Assembly: GCA_030267565.1 (NCBI GenBank)
Contig: BRXU01000002.1
Coordinates: 2,417,501-2,481,500 of the forward strand
Reading direction: 5' to 3'
Length of the DNA stretch: 64,000 bases
From: Pleodorina starrii
Lineage: Eukaryota; Chlorophyta; Chlorophyceae; Chlamydomonadales; Volvocaceae
In this document: positions 44,358 through 55,230 of the stretch, piece by piece
Layout of the letters: each line of letters opens with the position of its first letter
Position numbering within the stretch: the first letter of the stretch is position 1
Position numbers and translations under genes: made by a program
Notes under the pieces: model-generated
Seen by the model: the letters and a program-made list of their open reading frames with translations, nothing else
Told to the model about the DNA's origin: nothing
The model's database searches: none

Positions 44358-45311
44358 GCGGGGCGGAGCAGAGCGGATTGCCTTGGCGCGCAACCCACGT
44401 TGGTCCAGCCCGGGAGCAGCGCTTGGCGTCAAGTGGCTGTGAAGGGCGGGAGTGCTCGGCCGGGCTGGCAGGGCTTGACCCGTGAGTGGAAGTGTGAGCG
44501 GGTGAGTGATGTGAGAGGGAGAGCGTGTGCGGTCTTGGACCGTGCAACGTAGATACACGCGCGCGCGCGCACGCTCTGTAGGATAGCTGTGCAGAGGCGA
44601 CTATTGGAGATGGGAGCTTGTTATTTCTCGGTGTAATGCGGCTGGCCATCGCCCCCGTGATAACGGAACGGACGGGGTCTCGTCTGTGAGCTGGTCCGGG
44701 GCGACGGTTCCCGCGACTCCCACGCGGACACGCTGCTCTTACGGACTCCAGGGGTGGCGTGACCAGATGTGTGCAGAGGAGGGCACTGGCGGGCCGTGCC
44801 GCTCAAATTATTTCGACGCACTTTAGCCGCGAGACGGGCCCATTTGTTTTTTGAGTGAGTGACGGTACCGTATTTCGGCGAATTATTCTTTTGCTTGGCA
44901 TGTTATTTCTGTTCGTGTGACTAGCTGCGCACGCGCATGTTCTGTGGACGGCCTTTGCGGAGGTGGCGTGACGGTTGTTGCTCTGTGACAGCGCTGTGCT
45001 GGCGCGGGGGGCCGTGCGCTCAGCCGCTCACCGGTCGGTGTCGTTTGTCGTGGCCGATACCCCGGTCATGCAGTGATGGTGGAAAGGTTTAAAGGCCTTG
45101 CCGCGTCTCGTACGCCCATGGCATCTCGGCAACTCGGCATACCCTACGTGCCAACAACCCAAGCCCACGTAAAAGTGGAGGGTGGTTGCGTACGGTTCGG
45201 TTGTCCAAAACAGCAACGGCTTTAATGTACAGTCATACTGCCACCAGCCCACCACATTTACGAGGCTAATTAAGCCCCGCGAACATAACCTGGATGTATT
45301 AAGGCTCCTCA
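44358..45311. other. 3' UTR of reductase, then intergenic
   Basis: Contains the reductase 3' UTR and the upstream region of the AlkB-like gene. No further gene or repeat of note beyond a short GC dinucleotide run near 44,560. Confidence 0.5.
44632..44636 (+). terminator. Poly(A) signal TGTAA of the reductase gene
   Basis: TGTAA, the usual volvocine polyadenylation signal, 275 bp after the stop codon. Confidence 0.55.
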
Positions 45312-46915
45312 ATGTCAAGGCGGCGCCTGCTTGTGGGCGTCTTGGGTCTCGGGACCACGGCGACGGGCGCGACAATACTATGGGCCTGGCCCACCTACAA
45401 CTCGTGCCCCAGCAAACACGAACCAATCACTGCAGAACAATGCAGCCTAATTCGTCACGTTCCCGATGGGCATCCGGTTAATCCGGCGCGTAATCCCGGC
45501 GCCCGAGTGTTTCCACGCTTCCTCGAAAACACGGAGCCGCTCTTGAAGGAGCTGCAGCCGATTAAAAAGGAGTATGGCATCAATCTTATTGAACCAGTCC
45601 ACGCGGCCATATACAGGTGCGCCGCTCGGTCGTCATTTCCACGGAACCATCAATACGCGACCCGCACTGAGTGCAACTCTACATTTCAAAATTCACCATC
45701 GGTATCCTTATGTAAATATGTTATGTCGGTCTTCCGGCCTGTTGACGGGTTTCCACGCACAACTGTCCCTGGGGATGAAGGTGCTGTGCCGAAAGCTGCA
45801 CCCTACCCTCGGCGCACTTTCGGCCATGCAATTACTACCCAAGCCCCTGCCACTTGTCACCACCCATTCCACCGACACATTCACAAACACAAACACACAC
45901 ACCCTACCTGCGCCCTTGGGCCCCCCCTCCAGATGGCAGATGAGCTACCTGCCCCGCCCTCCCCCGGTCAACATGCTCCGAGTGACTGGCCGTCCGGAGC
46001 ACGCGCAGCAACGGCGGCCCTGGGGCTACGGAGACACCCTGAATGAGTCCGCTCTCCCGCCAGAGATCAAGGTATGGGTATGGGTATGGTGTGTGGCTGG
46101 GGCTCTCGGGGCCCCCCGGGATTGCGGCCGGCCCCCAGGTCGCCTCAACCCCGACTCCTTCCGCCGACTCCTTCCTCATATATGAACGGCCGGACATCAC
46201 ACGAGGCGGCGGCGGATGGCTTGCGGGCTCCCCCGGAGGTCCTTCGGGCGGGCCGCCGCGCCTGCACGTCGCAACACGGACAGCCCACCCCCCAAACATC
46301 TACTGCGCTTCTACGGTAGCTTACGAACGGCGCACGCCGGACATCGACCGCCAAAGGAAGGACGGCCTTTGGGGACCCACTTGACGCGTCCCCCGCTCCT
46401 GCCAACAGGCCGCCGCCGACCGCATCCGCGCCCTCCCTGGCCTGCGCCTGGGCCGCCTCCGCGACGTCACGATCAACTGGCGCCACTCGTCCTTCCTGCG
46501 CCTCGACCCGCACCTCGACCCAGCGACGGACGGCGAGAACATCTTCGTTCTGTCAGTCGACGCGCCGGCCGTGTTGACGCTCAGTCCTCACAACTGGTAC
46601 CGCCTGAGCCGCTGGCTGTCGATGCTGACGTTGGAGGACGAGCGGGAGCGGGTACGGCGGGAGGCCGAGCGGTCGTGGACGTCGTACGACATCGATGTGC
46701 TGGTGCCGCCGGGGGCGCTGCTGCACCTGAGCGGCGACGCGCGATGGAAATGGACCCATGGGACGCGGCTGGGGGTGCCGGCGGCGCCGGGAGCGGGGGA
46801 AGAGGGGGAAAGAGGAAGGGCACTGCTGCACTGGTTTGGCCGGCCGGACGCGCTGTTCGGTCCGACGCCGGAGCGGCATAGCGTGGTGTTTGCGTTTGCG
46901 GCGCCGGAGGAATAG
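45312..46915 (+). CDS. Membrane-anchored AlkB-like 2-oxoglutarate/Fe(II) oxygenase
   Basis: 316 residues in three exons, 45312-45616, 45933-46071 and 46409-46915, with GT/AG sites and matching phases. ATG at 45312 is followed by a basic stretch and one hydrophobic helix (LLVGVLGLGTTATGATILW, about residues 6-24), so it is probably anchored in a membrane or targeted to an organelle. FPRFLENTEPLLKELQ matches the start of AlkB-type folds. The iron ligands can be placed: H183 and D185 in DPHLDP and H265 in WKWTHG; R304 in RHSVVFAF is the likely 2-oxoglutarate-binding arginine. LLHLSGDARWKWTHG is the characteristic AlkB-family segment. Family members demethylate nucleic acids or hydroxylate/demethylate proteins; the substrate here cannot be inferred. 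The family call rests on motifs, and no close homologue was named. Confidence 0.72.
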
Positions 46916-47626
46916 GGTGTGGTCGTGGGCTGTGGCGCTTGCACTCGTGAGGCGGTGACGGCGCGATGGGACTGGGAAGCGCGCGGGGTGGCAAGGGAAC
47001 TGTTGGAAAAACCCCGTGGACGACTGCAGACGCTGCCGAAGATGTGCCGATCGCCATTCTTCAGCTTGCCCTGTTGGCTTTGCTTTCTTTTATTTTATCT
47101 TTTTGCCGAGGTTCTGCTGGGAGAGGGACAGATATCGTTCTTGTGACCCTGGGGTCGCCTGGAGCCCTCGTTTGGCAGCAGTCCTTTTGGTTTGCGTGAC
47201 CTCTGAGCAATTTTACATAGTAAAAGGTTGAAGTTTTACGAACAGCTTGCCTTTTGAGTGCCTGTTGGCCATGTGACGTAATCCGGCAAGCGGCTTCCGG
47301 TACAAAGATGCCGGGGACGCTGGTTTTTCGTTATTATGATCTAAACACGAAGGCTCCACTCAAGCAGCAATGAATCAACACCTGTCATTTCTAATTCATT
47401 TCTTGGACTTTGCGCGTAAGATGCTGAAGTGAAAGTTGAAGAGTGCCGAGGCACCGCGACGTATGTACCGGACAGGGACCGACTGACGTCGTCCGTTCAC
47501 TTGTTCACAACTCGCGGACGAACCGTTGTGTGCGTGTGTGTATTACGTGGTAATAGAGTTGCATTCCCTTCAGCGCCGCGTCCGCCGCTGCCGTCTACCG
47601 GTATTTGAGTGCCGGCGGCCGGCGCG
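46916..47626. other. Intergenic, two head-to-tail genes
   Basis: AlkB-like 3' UTR and upstream region of the RING gene. No TGTAA was found between the stop and the next ATG. No other feature seen. Confidence 0.5.
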
Positions 47627-49286
47627 ATGGCGTCATGCCCTTCGCCCGACGGCTCCGCCGCCCCCGCGGCGGCGCCTTCCCCCGCGCCGCCTCCTCCCGC
47701 CGACTGCGCTGGCGCGCGGGAGTCGCTGTGTTGCCCCATCTGCTGCGACGTCCTGCTGGTGCCTGTAGTGACGCCCTGCGGCCACGCCTACTGCCGCGAC
47801 TGCTTCGAGGTGAGACGCCGGTCGGCAGGGTATGGTGGTATGGCGCTGTGCGGTTGCGGTAGATGCGGGCAGCGTTCTTTTTAAAGGTGAAGGGCCTGCA
47901 AGCTGCGAACTCCCTTATCGAAGGAGCGGCCGCGGCTTGGGGGCAAAGCCAGCGGTATCAAGGCGGTGACCGCCTGCTTCTTCTTTCCTTGCCCCTTTCC
48001 GCGTCTTCACCCGACGTTCCGTGCTCCCCTCCCTTCCTCCCTCCCTCCCTCCCTGCCTCCTCACTCCCCTTGCCACCCCATCTCACTCCCTGCTCCCCGC
48101 CCAGGTTTGGCGGAGCCACGCCACCGCCTGGCCCCCCGCCTCCGGCTCGCTGCTGCCCGGCCGCCTGGTCTGCCCCCTCTGCCGCAGCCCGCTGCCGCGC
48201 TCCCTCGCCCGCGAGCAGTCCCTCGCGCCCTGCGCCGCGCTGGCCGACGCCATCTCGCTGCTCTGCCCTGCGGCCCTCCGCGAGCGCCAACACCACCAAC
48301 AACAACAGCTGCTGGAACAGAAGCAACTGCATGAACAACAACAGAGACAACAGCGAGAAGCCGCCGCGGCTGCTGCTGCGCAGCAGCAGCAGCGGCGGCG
48401 CCTCCGGCGCCGCGGCGGCGGCGCCGGAGGCGCTGCCGCCGCCGCCGGCGGTCTCGGAGCGACCCTCGGGTCGGTGGCGGCGGCCTGCCGCAGGCTGGCG
48501 CGGCACCTGTGGCGCGGCGCGCAGGCGGTGCCGGAGGGCCTGGCGGTGGTCAGCATCCTGGCCTTCTACGCCGTGACCACAAGCTACGCGATTCGGGTGA
48601 TGCTCGGCACGCGGTCGGCGGTGCTGAGGTGGCATGCGTCGGCCGTACGGTGGCACGGCGCCGTTGGCGCATGGCGGGAGTTTCTTATCGGCTGGGCCGC
48701 GCGGCGCAGCCGCGGCTCGCGGCGGGGGTCGTGGCGGCGGCGCTGCCTGGGGCTCGGCCGCGAGACGGTCCTTGCACGCCGGGGGGGAGGAGGAGGAGGA
48801 GACGGAGGAGGGGGAGGGGGAGGATGGGCGTGGTGGCGGATGCAGCCGGCGCCGCCGCACTGGGGTCTGCTGCCGGAGCTTCGGCTGCCTACGGTGGTGT
48901 GGCCGTTTGGGGGCGGGGAGGTTGCAAGGGGCGACGTGCGTGGCGGGGCCGGCGCCCCCGGAGGTGCAGGCCCGTGGGCCGAGGCGCTGCGAGGGGTCGC
49001 GGGGCGGGGCTTAGCAGCGGTCGCCGCTGCCGGCGCGATTGTAGCGTCGTCACGCGGTCCTGGGAGGGGCGGCGACGAGGAGGCGGTGAGGGCGGGTATG
49101 GTTTCGGCGCGGCGCGGGTGGGCGCGGCGGGCGTCGAGGGTGGCGGGAAGCGGAGGGCTGGCGGCGGCGGGGGGGTTGGACGGGGCGGGTAGCTCGCGTG
49201 GTGTGGGTCGGCGGGAGGGCGCGGAGCCGCGACCGATGCTGTGGGCTGCTCGGCGACCGTTGCTGGCTGAGGCGCGCCGGGGGTGA
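47627..49286 (+). CDS. Membrane-anchored RING-finger (C3HC4) protein, probable E3 ubiquitin ligase
   Basis: 454 residues in two exons, 47627-47809 and 48105-49286. The RING is split by the intron: C36-x2-C39, C51-x-H53-x2-C56-x2-C59 in exon 1 and C84-x2-C87 in exon 2, giving a complete C3HC4 set that binds two zinc ions and an E2 enzyme. A Gln-rich segment (about 120-145), an Ala/Gly-rich linker and one hydrophobic helix (about 207-227, VVSILAFYAVTTSYAI) follow. The rest is Gly/Ala/Arg-rich low-complexity sequence of unknown role. The ATG at 47627 was chosen as the first in frame. The C-terminal half has strong GC3 composition bias, so antisense and shifted ORFs are long here but not credible. 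Confidence 0.8.
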
Positions 49287-50388
49287 ACGCCCCCCCCCGC
49301 TGCTGCGCCTTGGCTGGGAGAACATTTGCACTACCGTACACCCTGCTGCACAGCAGCAGCCCGCTCCTCTGGAGCCCAAACCGCGTTGCCCGGTCCAACG
49401 TTGGGTTTGCACCTTGCCATTCGAGAAACACTTTTAGTGTCAGGCCGTGTAGATGAGTACAGTTGGACCTCGGCCCACGTAACATGGATCATGGTGGGGT
49501 TGAGGAGTGGCTGGGCAAGCTGCAGAGGTGAGGGCTGTCGGCGATGACTCGCGGCGACTCGGATCGTTTAGCCCTGGATCTTGAGCGCTGACCCCAGGGC
49601 GGCATCTGACTTGTCTGGGCAGCCCAGGCGACCAGAGACGTGCACATGTTCGGAGCGTTATTTGTAATACATTACAGGCCATCCTATTACGGTGTAATTA
49701 TTACTCGCTGCCGTCAAAAGGTACGAGACCTTCGAGGTTCGCTTCTCACACACACAGTCGAGCACACCTGAAGAACACAGCATTAGAAAACGTGCCCGAT
49801 GGACACCACCACAAGCGCAAACCTCCCCGAGGGCCCACAGCGAGAAAACGTGAGCGCCCGAACGCGGCTATGCTGTGCGGTGCCGCCCCAAAATGGGCAC
49901 CCCGCCCACGCCTCCGCTGCGCTTCCAGTTTCAGTAGCCTTCCGCGCCCCTCATCGCGACGTTTCCATCCAAAGCCTCACAGAGCCCCTCCGGACGAAAC
50001 CCGCTTCTATACGTTGATGAGAAGTCGCAAGCTGCCGCCCGCTTATATATCGCTGCTTCAGTCATAACTGCCGCATAGCCCACAGATTCGCACCCGGCAC
50101 CTCCTACCCACCAGCAGAGGCACCACGCACCAGTCACCACGGCCCTAGTCAGCACATGCCGACCACGCTGCGAGCCCCTTCAAGCGGACGACCTAGCAAA
50201 AGGCACCATCATGCCGCTGTGTCACCGCGTCGCGCCTCATCCGTTCACGTCCGTCACCAACAAACACCAGGAAGACTCCAATCTTCCCACCATGGCCGCG
50301 ACCATGGCCCCGACCTGGGCCCCGGCCCTGGCGCTCCAGCACCAGCACCCGCACCCGCACCCTGCACGCCGACGCTGATGCGCGCACT
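49287..50388. other. Convergent 3' regions, no gene
   Basis: Lies between the RING gene (plus) and the aminotransferase (minus), which end towards each other. It should hold both 3' UTRs. Short ORFs only. Confidence 0.5.
49663..49698 (+). terminator. TGTAA poly(A) signals downstream of the RING gene
   Basis: TGTAA at 49663-49667 and again at 49694-49698, about 380-410 bp after the stop. Either could direct 3' end formation. Confidence 0.5.
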
Positions 50389-53300
50389 CTACAGCTTGCC
50401 CTGGCGCTTGAGTCCGTCCTTGAATGCGTCCAGCACCAGGTCCACGTTCTGCGGCTTGGCGTTGAAGCCCATGATGCCCACCCGCCAGATCTTGCCGGCG
50501 GTGGGGCCCAGCCCGCCCGCGATCTCCAGGCTGTACGTGTCCATGGCGTTCTTCACAAGCGCCGCCCAGTCAACGCCCTCCGGCACCTGGGTGCGGGCGA
50601 GTGGCAGAGAATGATAACGAGGGGGTAGCCGAGCGTTATGGAGGGGTCTATCGGAAGGCACTGGCGGGGGTGGTGCGCCGCGCTACACGAAAATTCAGGT
50701 CAGCGCGCGCGCGCGCCGGTACCTTCTGGTCGACGCTTTTCCAAACCAGCTTGGCGCCCAAATAACTTGGGACGGAGGCAGCAGCATCCGCCTTCCCTCT
50801 CTGGCCCCCGTCTCCCCAACAGCGTCCAGGACGTCTACATGTCGTCCACCACCTCCCCCCCTTGCCTCACCTTAATGGTGTTGACGGTAATGAGGCGGTC
50901 CTCATCCTTCTCCACGAAGGGCTTCAGACCCAAGCCGCGGAGGCCATCCCAAAGCCTGCGGCGTCAGGCAGGGGCAGGGCCAGGGAGGAAAGGGTGGCGC
51001 AGCGGAGCGGCAGTTCGGCGGCCCATCTCGACAGCGCCCTCCGGCCCTCTCCCACCTTCCAACAAACCAGCCGTGCGCAAGGGCCGTGCAGCAACACACC
51101 ATGTCCGTGCAACAACGCAACAAGTTCCGCCGCTGCTCATCGAGCTGGGCTGGGCCCACGTCACCACGTGCCCGCAAGGCAGGCCGCCATGTACCGCATG
51201 CGCCCCTCTCTCGCAGCTTCCCTTCCTCCCCTTGCTCTTCCCTTCCTCCCCTTGCTCTTCCCTTCCTCCCCTTGCTCTTCCCTTCCTCCCCTTGCTCTTC
51301 CCTTCCCCCCCTTGCTCTTCCCTTCCTCCCCCTCCCCTTGCTCTTCCCCGTCCCTCCGCGTACCTGTGGTGCAGCTCCTGGTGGCGGGCCCACATGGCCT
51401 CCAGACCCTCCTCAGCCACCAGCGCGAGGGCCTCACGCATGGCGTAGAAGGTGCTGACGGGGGCTGCGGGGAACGGAACGGAACGGGGGCAGGCAGCTAG
51501 GTAGGTAGGTAGGTAGGGAGTAGGAGGCGGGCGGAGGCGTTAATGGGAGGTTTCTCTTGCCTGTCATGCGCTGACAGGGAGAGCGCTGCGGCGTGCTTGC
51601 AGGGGCGAGGAGGTCGGATGCGCCAGGCAGGCGCCGCCTGCGTTCCGACAAGCGAGGTCCGATCCAGGCGGCCCTGTGCACCCTGTCAATGTCGTGCACC
51701 CCGCCTCCAGTCATTCCTTGGCCCCACCTCACCCCGGCCCAGCCTGGCGCCCTCCTAGCCCCACGACGGACCACAACCGCCCCACCCGCAACCCCCGGCC
51801 GAGCCCCGGCCCTCCCCCCCCTCGCACCGGTGTGGTGGTAGGAGCGCTTGCCGAACCAGCCCCAGTAGTCGCCGATGAGGTTCATGTCCAGATTGTAGGT
51901 GGCGGGCGGCGTCTTGCGGCGCTGCAGCTTCTCCATGGCCCGCTCAGACATGAAGAACGGAGACGCGCCTGCGGATACCGCGGCAGCCCAGAGCCCGCAC
52001 AGCCACACACACAGAGCGCTGGAATCGCTTTCATGCTTCCCAAAAGCGACACGTGCGATTGCAAATGTGCCTACCCGCCCAGCTCTCTTGCCTACAGGCA
52101 GGGGTCACCCCAAGCTATGCGCACCGTGGGCACACCGACCCGCAGCTACGGCAGATGCACGACCACCCCGAACGGCATTACGCTTCCCACCATCACACCT
52201 TGATCTCACGGCCACGAAGCCGCCAAGTGCAAACCCTCTCTCAGCGCAACGCGCGCCCCGTCCCGCCTTGTCCGCCAGGGCCGACACCGCCCCGATACCC
52301 AGCCCTTCCAAACGGCTCCACTACATTCCTAGCCCTGCCCCGCCGTCCCGCCTACCCGGCGGGCCCGAGAGGCACTTTTGGCTGCCGCTGTAGATGCAGT
52401 CCACGCCCCACTGGTCGGCGAACAGCGGCACACCGCCCAGAGAGCACACCGTGTCCACCAGCAGCAGGGTGCCGGTCTGGCGGCACAGCTCGCCCAGGCC
52501 GGCGAGGGACTGCGAGGCGAGATGCGGTGCAGTGCAGTGCGGTGCGGCGGCACGACACAGACGGAGGGAGGGAGGGAGGGAGGAGACGCGGCGATGGCGT
52601 CGCGTGGGCAGTGGCGGAGGGCAGGCGGGAGACGCCGGAGGAGAGGCGCGGAGCGGTCGGCCGTGCGCGGACATGCAATGTAAGAACCGCACAGCTGTTC
52701 GTCGGGCCGTGAGGTGAGACCCATCACAAGGGTGGCTTGCCAACGGGTGGACGTTGGAGGGAGCTGCCGCACCCCCCTTCCTGAGTGCCGCAGCGGGTCC
52801 TGGAGCGGTGCCTGCGATGCCTCTGCGGGGCGGGGGCCGACGCCGCAAGCCCCGCCCGGGTCTGCCAGCGCCTGCTCTTGACGAGGAGGCGAATGCTCAT
52901 GCGCCCCGAGTTGGATCGGGCCCACATACCGGTATGAGGGGCCCCACCGAATCCAACCTCGGACCGTGTGCCAAACGAACGGCGCAGGTCTCCCGGACGT
53001 GAAACGCGCCCAAAGCGTTCCCTTTCCGCTGCATCGCGGGACCGGCCCCCAGCTGAGCAGCTACACAGCTGCGCCCTTTTCACCTCTGTTCATCCCAGTT
53101 CGCTCAGCTGGTTCCCATCAGATCCCCAGGTCGGACTCCACGTCCGTTATCTCTCCTTCCTCACTTGACTCCGCTGGCTGGCTGGCTGGCTGCGCAGCGC
53201 CCGTGTCGCCCCCCAACCCGCCCGGCGCCCCACCTGGTGCGTGCCCGTGCTGCTCTCGCCCTGGCACAGGAACAGCACCGCCGGCTTGTGCTCCGTCAGC

Positions 53301-54904
53301 GTCTGCTTCAGCGCCTCGTAGGAGAAGGTCTGTCCCGCCGGCACCTTGATCTCCACAACGTCAGCTGCGACAAGCAGCAGCAGCAGCAGGGGCCGCAGCG
53401 GGGGCAACCGAGGGACCGCAGCAGGGGCAACAGAGGGGGCACCAGCAGGTCCAGCAACGTCGGGATGACAACGTCGCGCAGCACGGCGCTGATGCTTCAG
53501 ACCTGGCGATGCACCACCACGATTGCACAACACATACTTCCCCATGACACCCAAATCCCAACCCAACCCAACTACAGAACGACATTCAACATGCGCCCGC
53601 GTTTCACGTTGGCTGCTGGAGACAGCGGTACCCACCCTGGTAGCGGCGCGCCAGGACGCCGACGCGCTCTCCCCAGATGCCCGCGTTTCCGACCACCACC
53701 TTGTCCCCCGGCTCCACCAGGTTGGCAATAGCCGCCTCCATGCCCGCGTGACCCGTGCCGCTGACCATCAGCGTGTACTTGGACTTGGTCTGGAACGTGT
53801 AGCGCAGACCCTCCGACAGATCGTCCATGATCTGTGGTTGGTGCAGTGTCGGTTTCGATTTGGGCGGGTTTTGGGGCGGGTTTTTGAGTGGTGTCGGGTG
53901 TATGCAGGGGTATGATTTTTCGAGGGATGTATGGCGTGCACAGCCGTGAGTGAGCGTGGCGCCGAGGTGAGGGCAAAGACTTCAGCGAGCGAGTGTCTTG
54001 GGTTTCGGATCTGGAGGCGCGGTCGTCGGTCGGCAGCAACCGCGGGGTCACATACACAGGCTGTGTATGTGCCTATTACCAACAGGGGTGAAGGGGAGCA
54101 GTCCTCCCGTTTGGACTGGCGTGCAAGCGTGGACAGGACACGAGGCAGCTGGGATCTTGCAAGCCCCTATCCATGAGTGCATGGATGCGGCGTAAGCGGG
54201 CTGCGCGCTCGCGGGCATGCTGTTGCCATCGGCGGATCACATGCGTCCTCCCAAACACACTCGCGGTTCTCCGGCTGGCGCTGTCCAGGCCGTCGCAACA
54301 GTCGCAACCTATCGGAACACCGCTGGCAACACCTTCGCACCGCGCGAAGCGTCGACGCCCGAATTTAGTCCTTGATTTCAATCGTTGCATAATTCCAACG
54401 TCAAGGAAATGCGGTAGTACCCAGATCCCGATACCACCAAGCCACTCGTCGGGCGGCTGTTAACCCCTACTACGCCGGTCAGAGTAACTCAAAGCTCATT
54501 TCACATCATCCAAAACTCGCTTATTCGACGGCATCCCCGTAAAGCTCGCACGTCATGATCACCTTGAGGAACGGCGGGTGCATGTGACCGAGCAGCGGCA
54601 GGCATTGCGCCGCGAGGATACGCGGATGCGCATTCGCCGGTCCGGGGCCCATCAGCAGACGGCTTGGCACCTACAAGGGGTACGATTTGCGAAGCTTGCG
54701 CTCTGGCCAGCCAACCGCAACACGCCTTGGTAAGGCACAGGTGACGTGGAGCCTTACGTCGATGACTCCCCCAGGTGCGCGATGCGTGTTATCCACAGTG
54801 GCGACTTCCTCAGCCGCCCGTGCGGCCCAGCGCGCAGGAGCGACATAGCCCCTGACGCCCAGCGTCTCCAGCACCGGAACGAGGAGCTTCTGCGCGTTCT
54901 TCAT
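50389..54904 (-). CDS. AGXT: Alanine/serine:glyoxylate aminotransferase
   Basis: PLP-dependent class V aminotransferase, 419 residues, converting glyoxylate to glycine in photorespiration. Exons (minus): 54758-54904, 54563-54670, 53636-53831, 53234-53364, 52356-52509, 51828-51968, 51364-51463, 50871-50955, 50389-50586; all GT/AG and in phase, ending in TAG. Family landmarks: [16 protein letters not shown] at the N terminus; [24 protein letters not shown]213 in [12 protein letters not shown], which contacts the PLP ring nitrogen; the Schiff-base lysine K239 in [25 protein letters not shown]; and [17 protein letters not shown]. It resembles animal AGXT along its length. The first 49 residues precede the enzyme core and may be a mitochondrial presequence, which fits the mitochondrial photorespiration known in Chlamydomonas; the C terminus GKL is at best a weak peroxisomal signal. 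Preferred amino donor (Ala or Ser) is not decided. Confidence 0.93.
51224..51346. repeat. 20-bp pyrimidine-rich tandem repeat in an aminotransferase intron
   Basis: About six copies of TTGCTCTTCCCTTCCTCCCC, lying in the intron between exons 51364-51463 and 50871-50955. The Glu/Gly/Lys-rich ORFs through it are artefacts. Confidence 0.9.
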
Positions 54905-55230
54905 GGCTGGGCAATTGGTTGATCAGGCACGAATGAAGGCCTGTTCAGCGGGTGACTCTGCACTGGGCTTTGTCTGCGCTACGCCGCTACCTTGGCGTAC
55001 GACTACGGCAGGAAACACTTGTTGGCTTGCAAATACTCTACCCAGTCTAACCGCGTAGATAGCAAGTATGGACTAGGGGCCCGGAGGTAATCGCGAGACG
55101 GCTCGCTTTGTGAATTTGAGAAAGTCTAAAGTATGTCCGACCTTGACTGGGGGGATCAAGAGTGGTTAGGCATGTAGGTGACCGGTCTTTCACAGAGGAC
55201 TAAAATTAAAAAGGGAATAACGATTTGGAG
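54905..55230. promoter_or_regulatory. Divergent promoter region (aminotransferase / coiled-coil gene)
   Basis: 326 bp between two divergent start codons. No individual motif could be assigned with confidence. Confidence 0.4.

Noticed and set aside
48081..49485. Long antisense and shifted ORFs over the RING gene
   Set aside because: Extreme GC bias at third positions keeps other frames open; only the plus frame completes the zinc-binding set and splices in phase.
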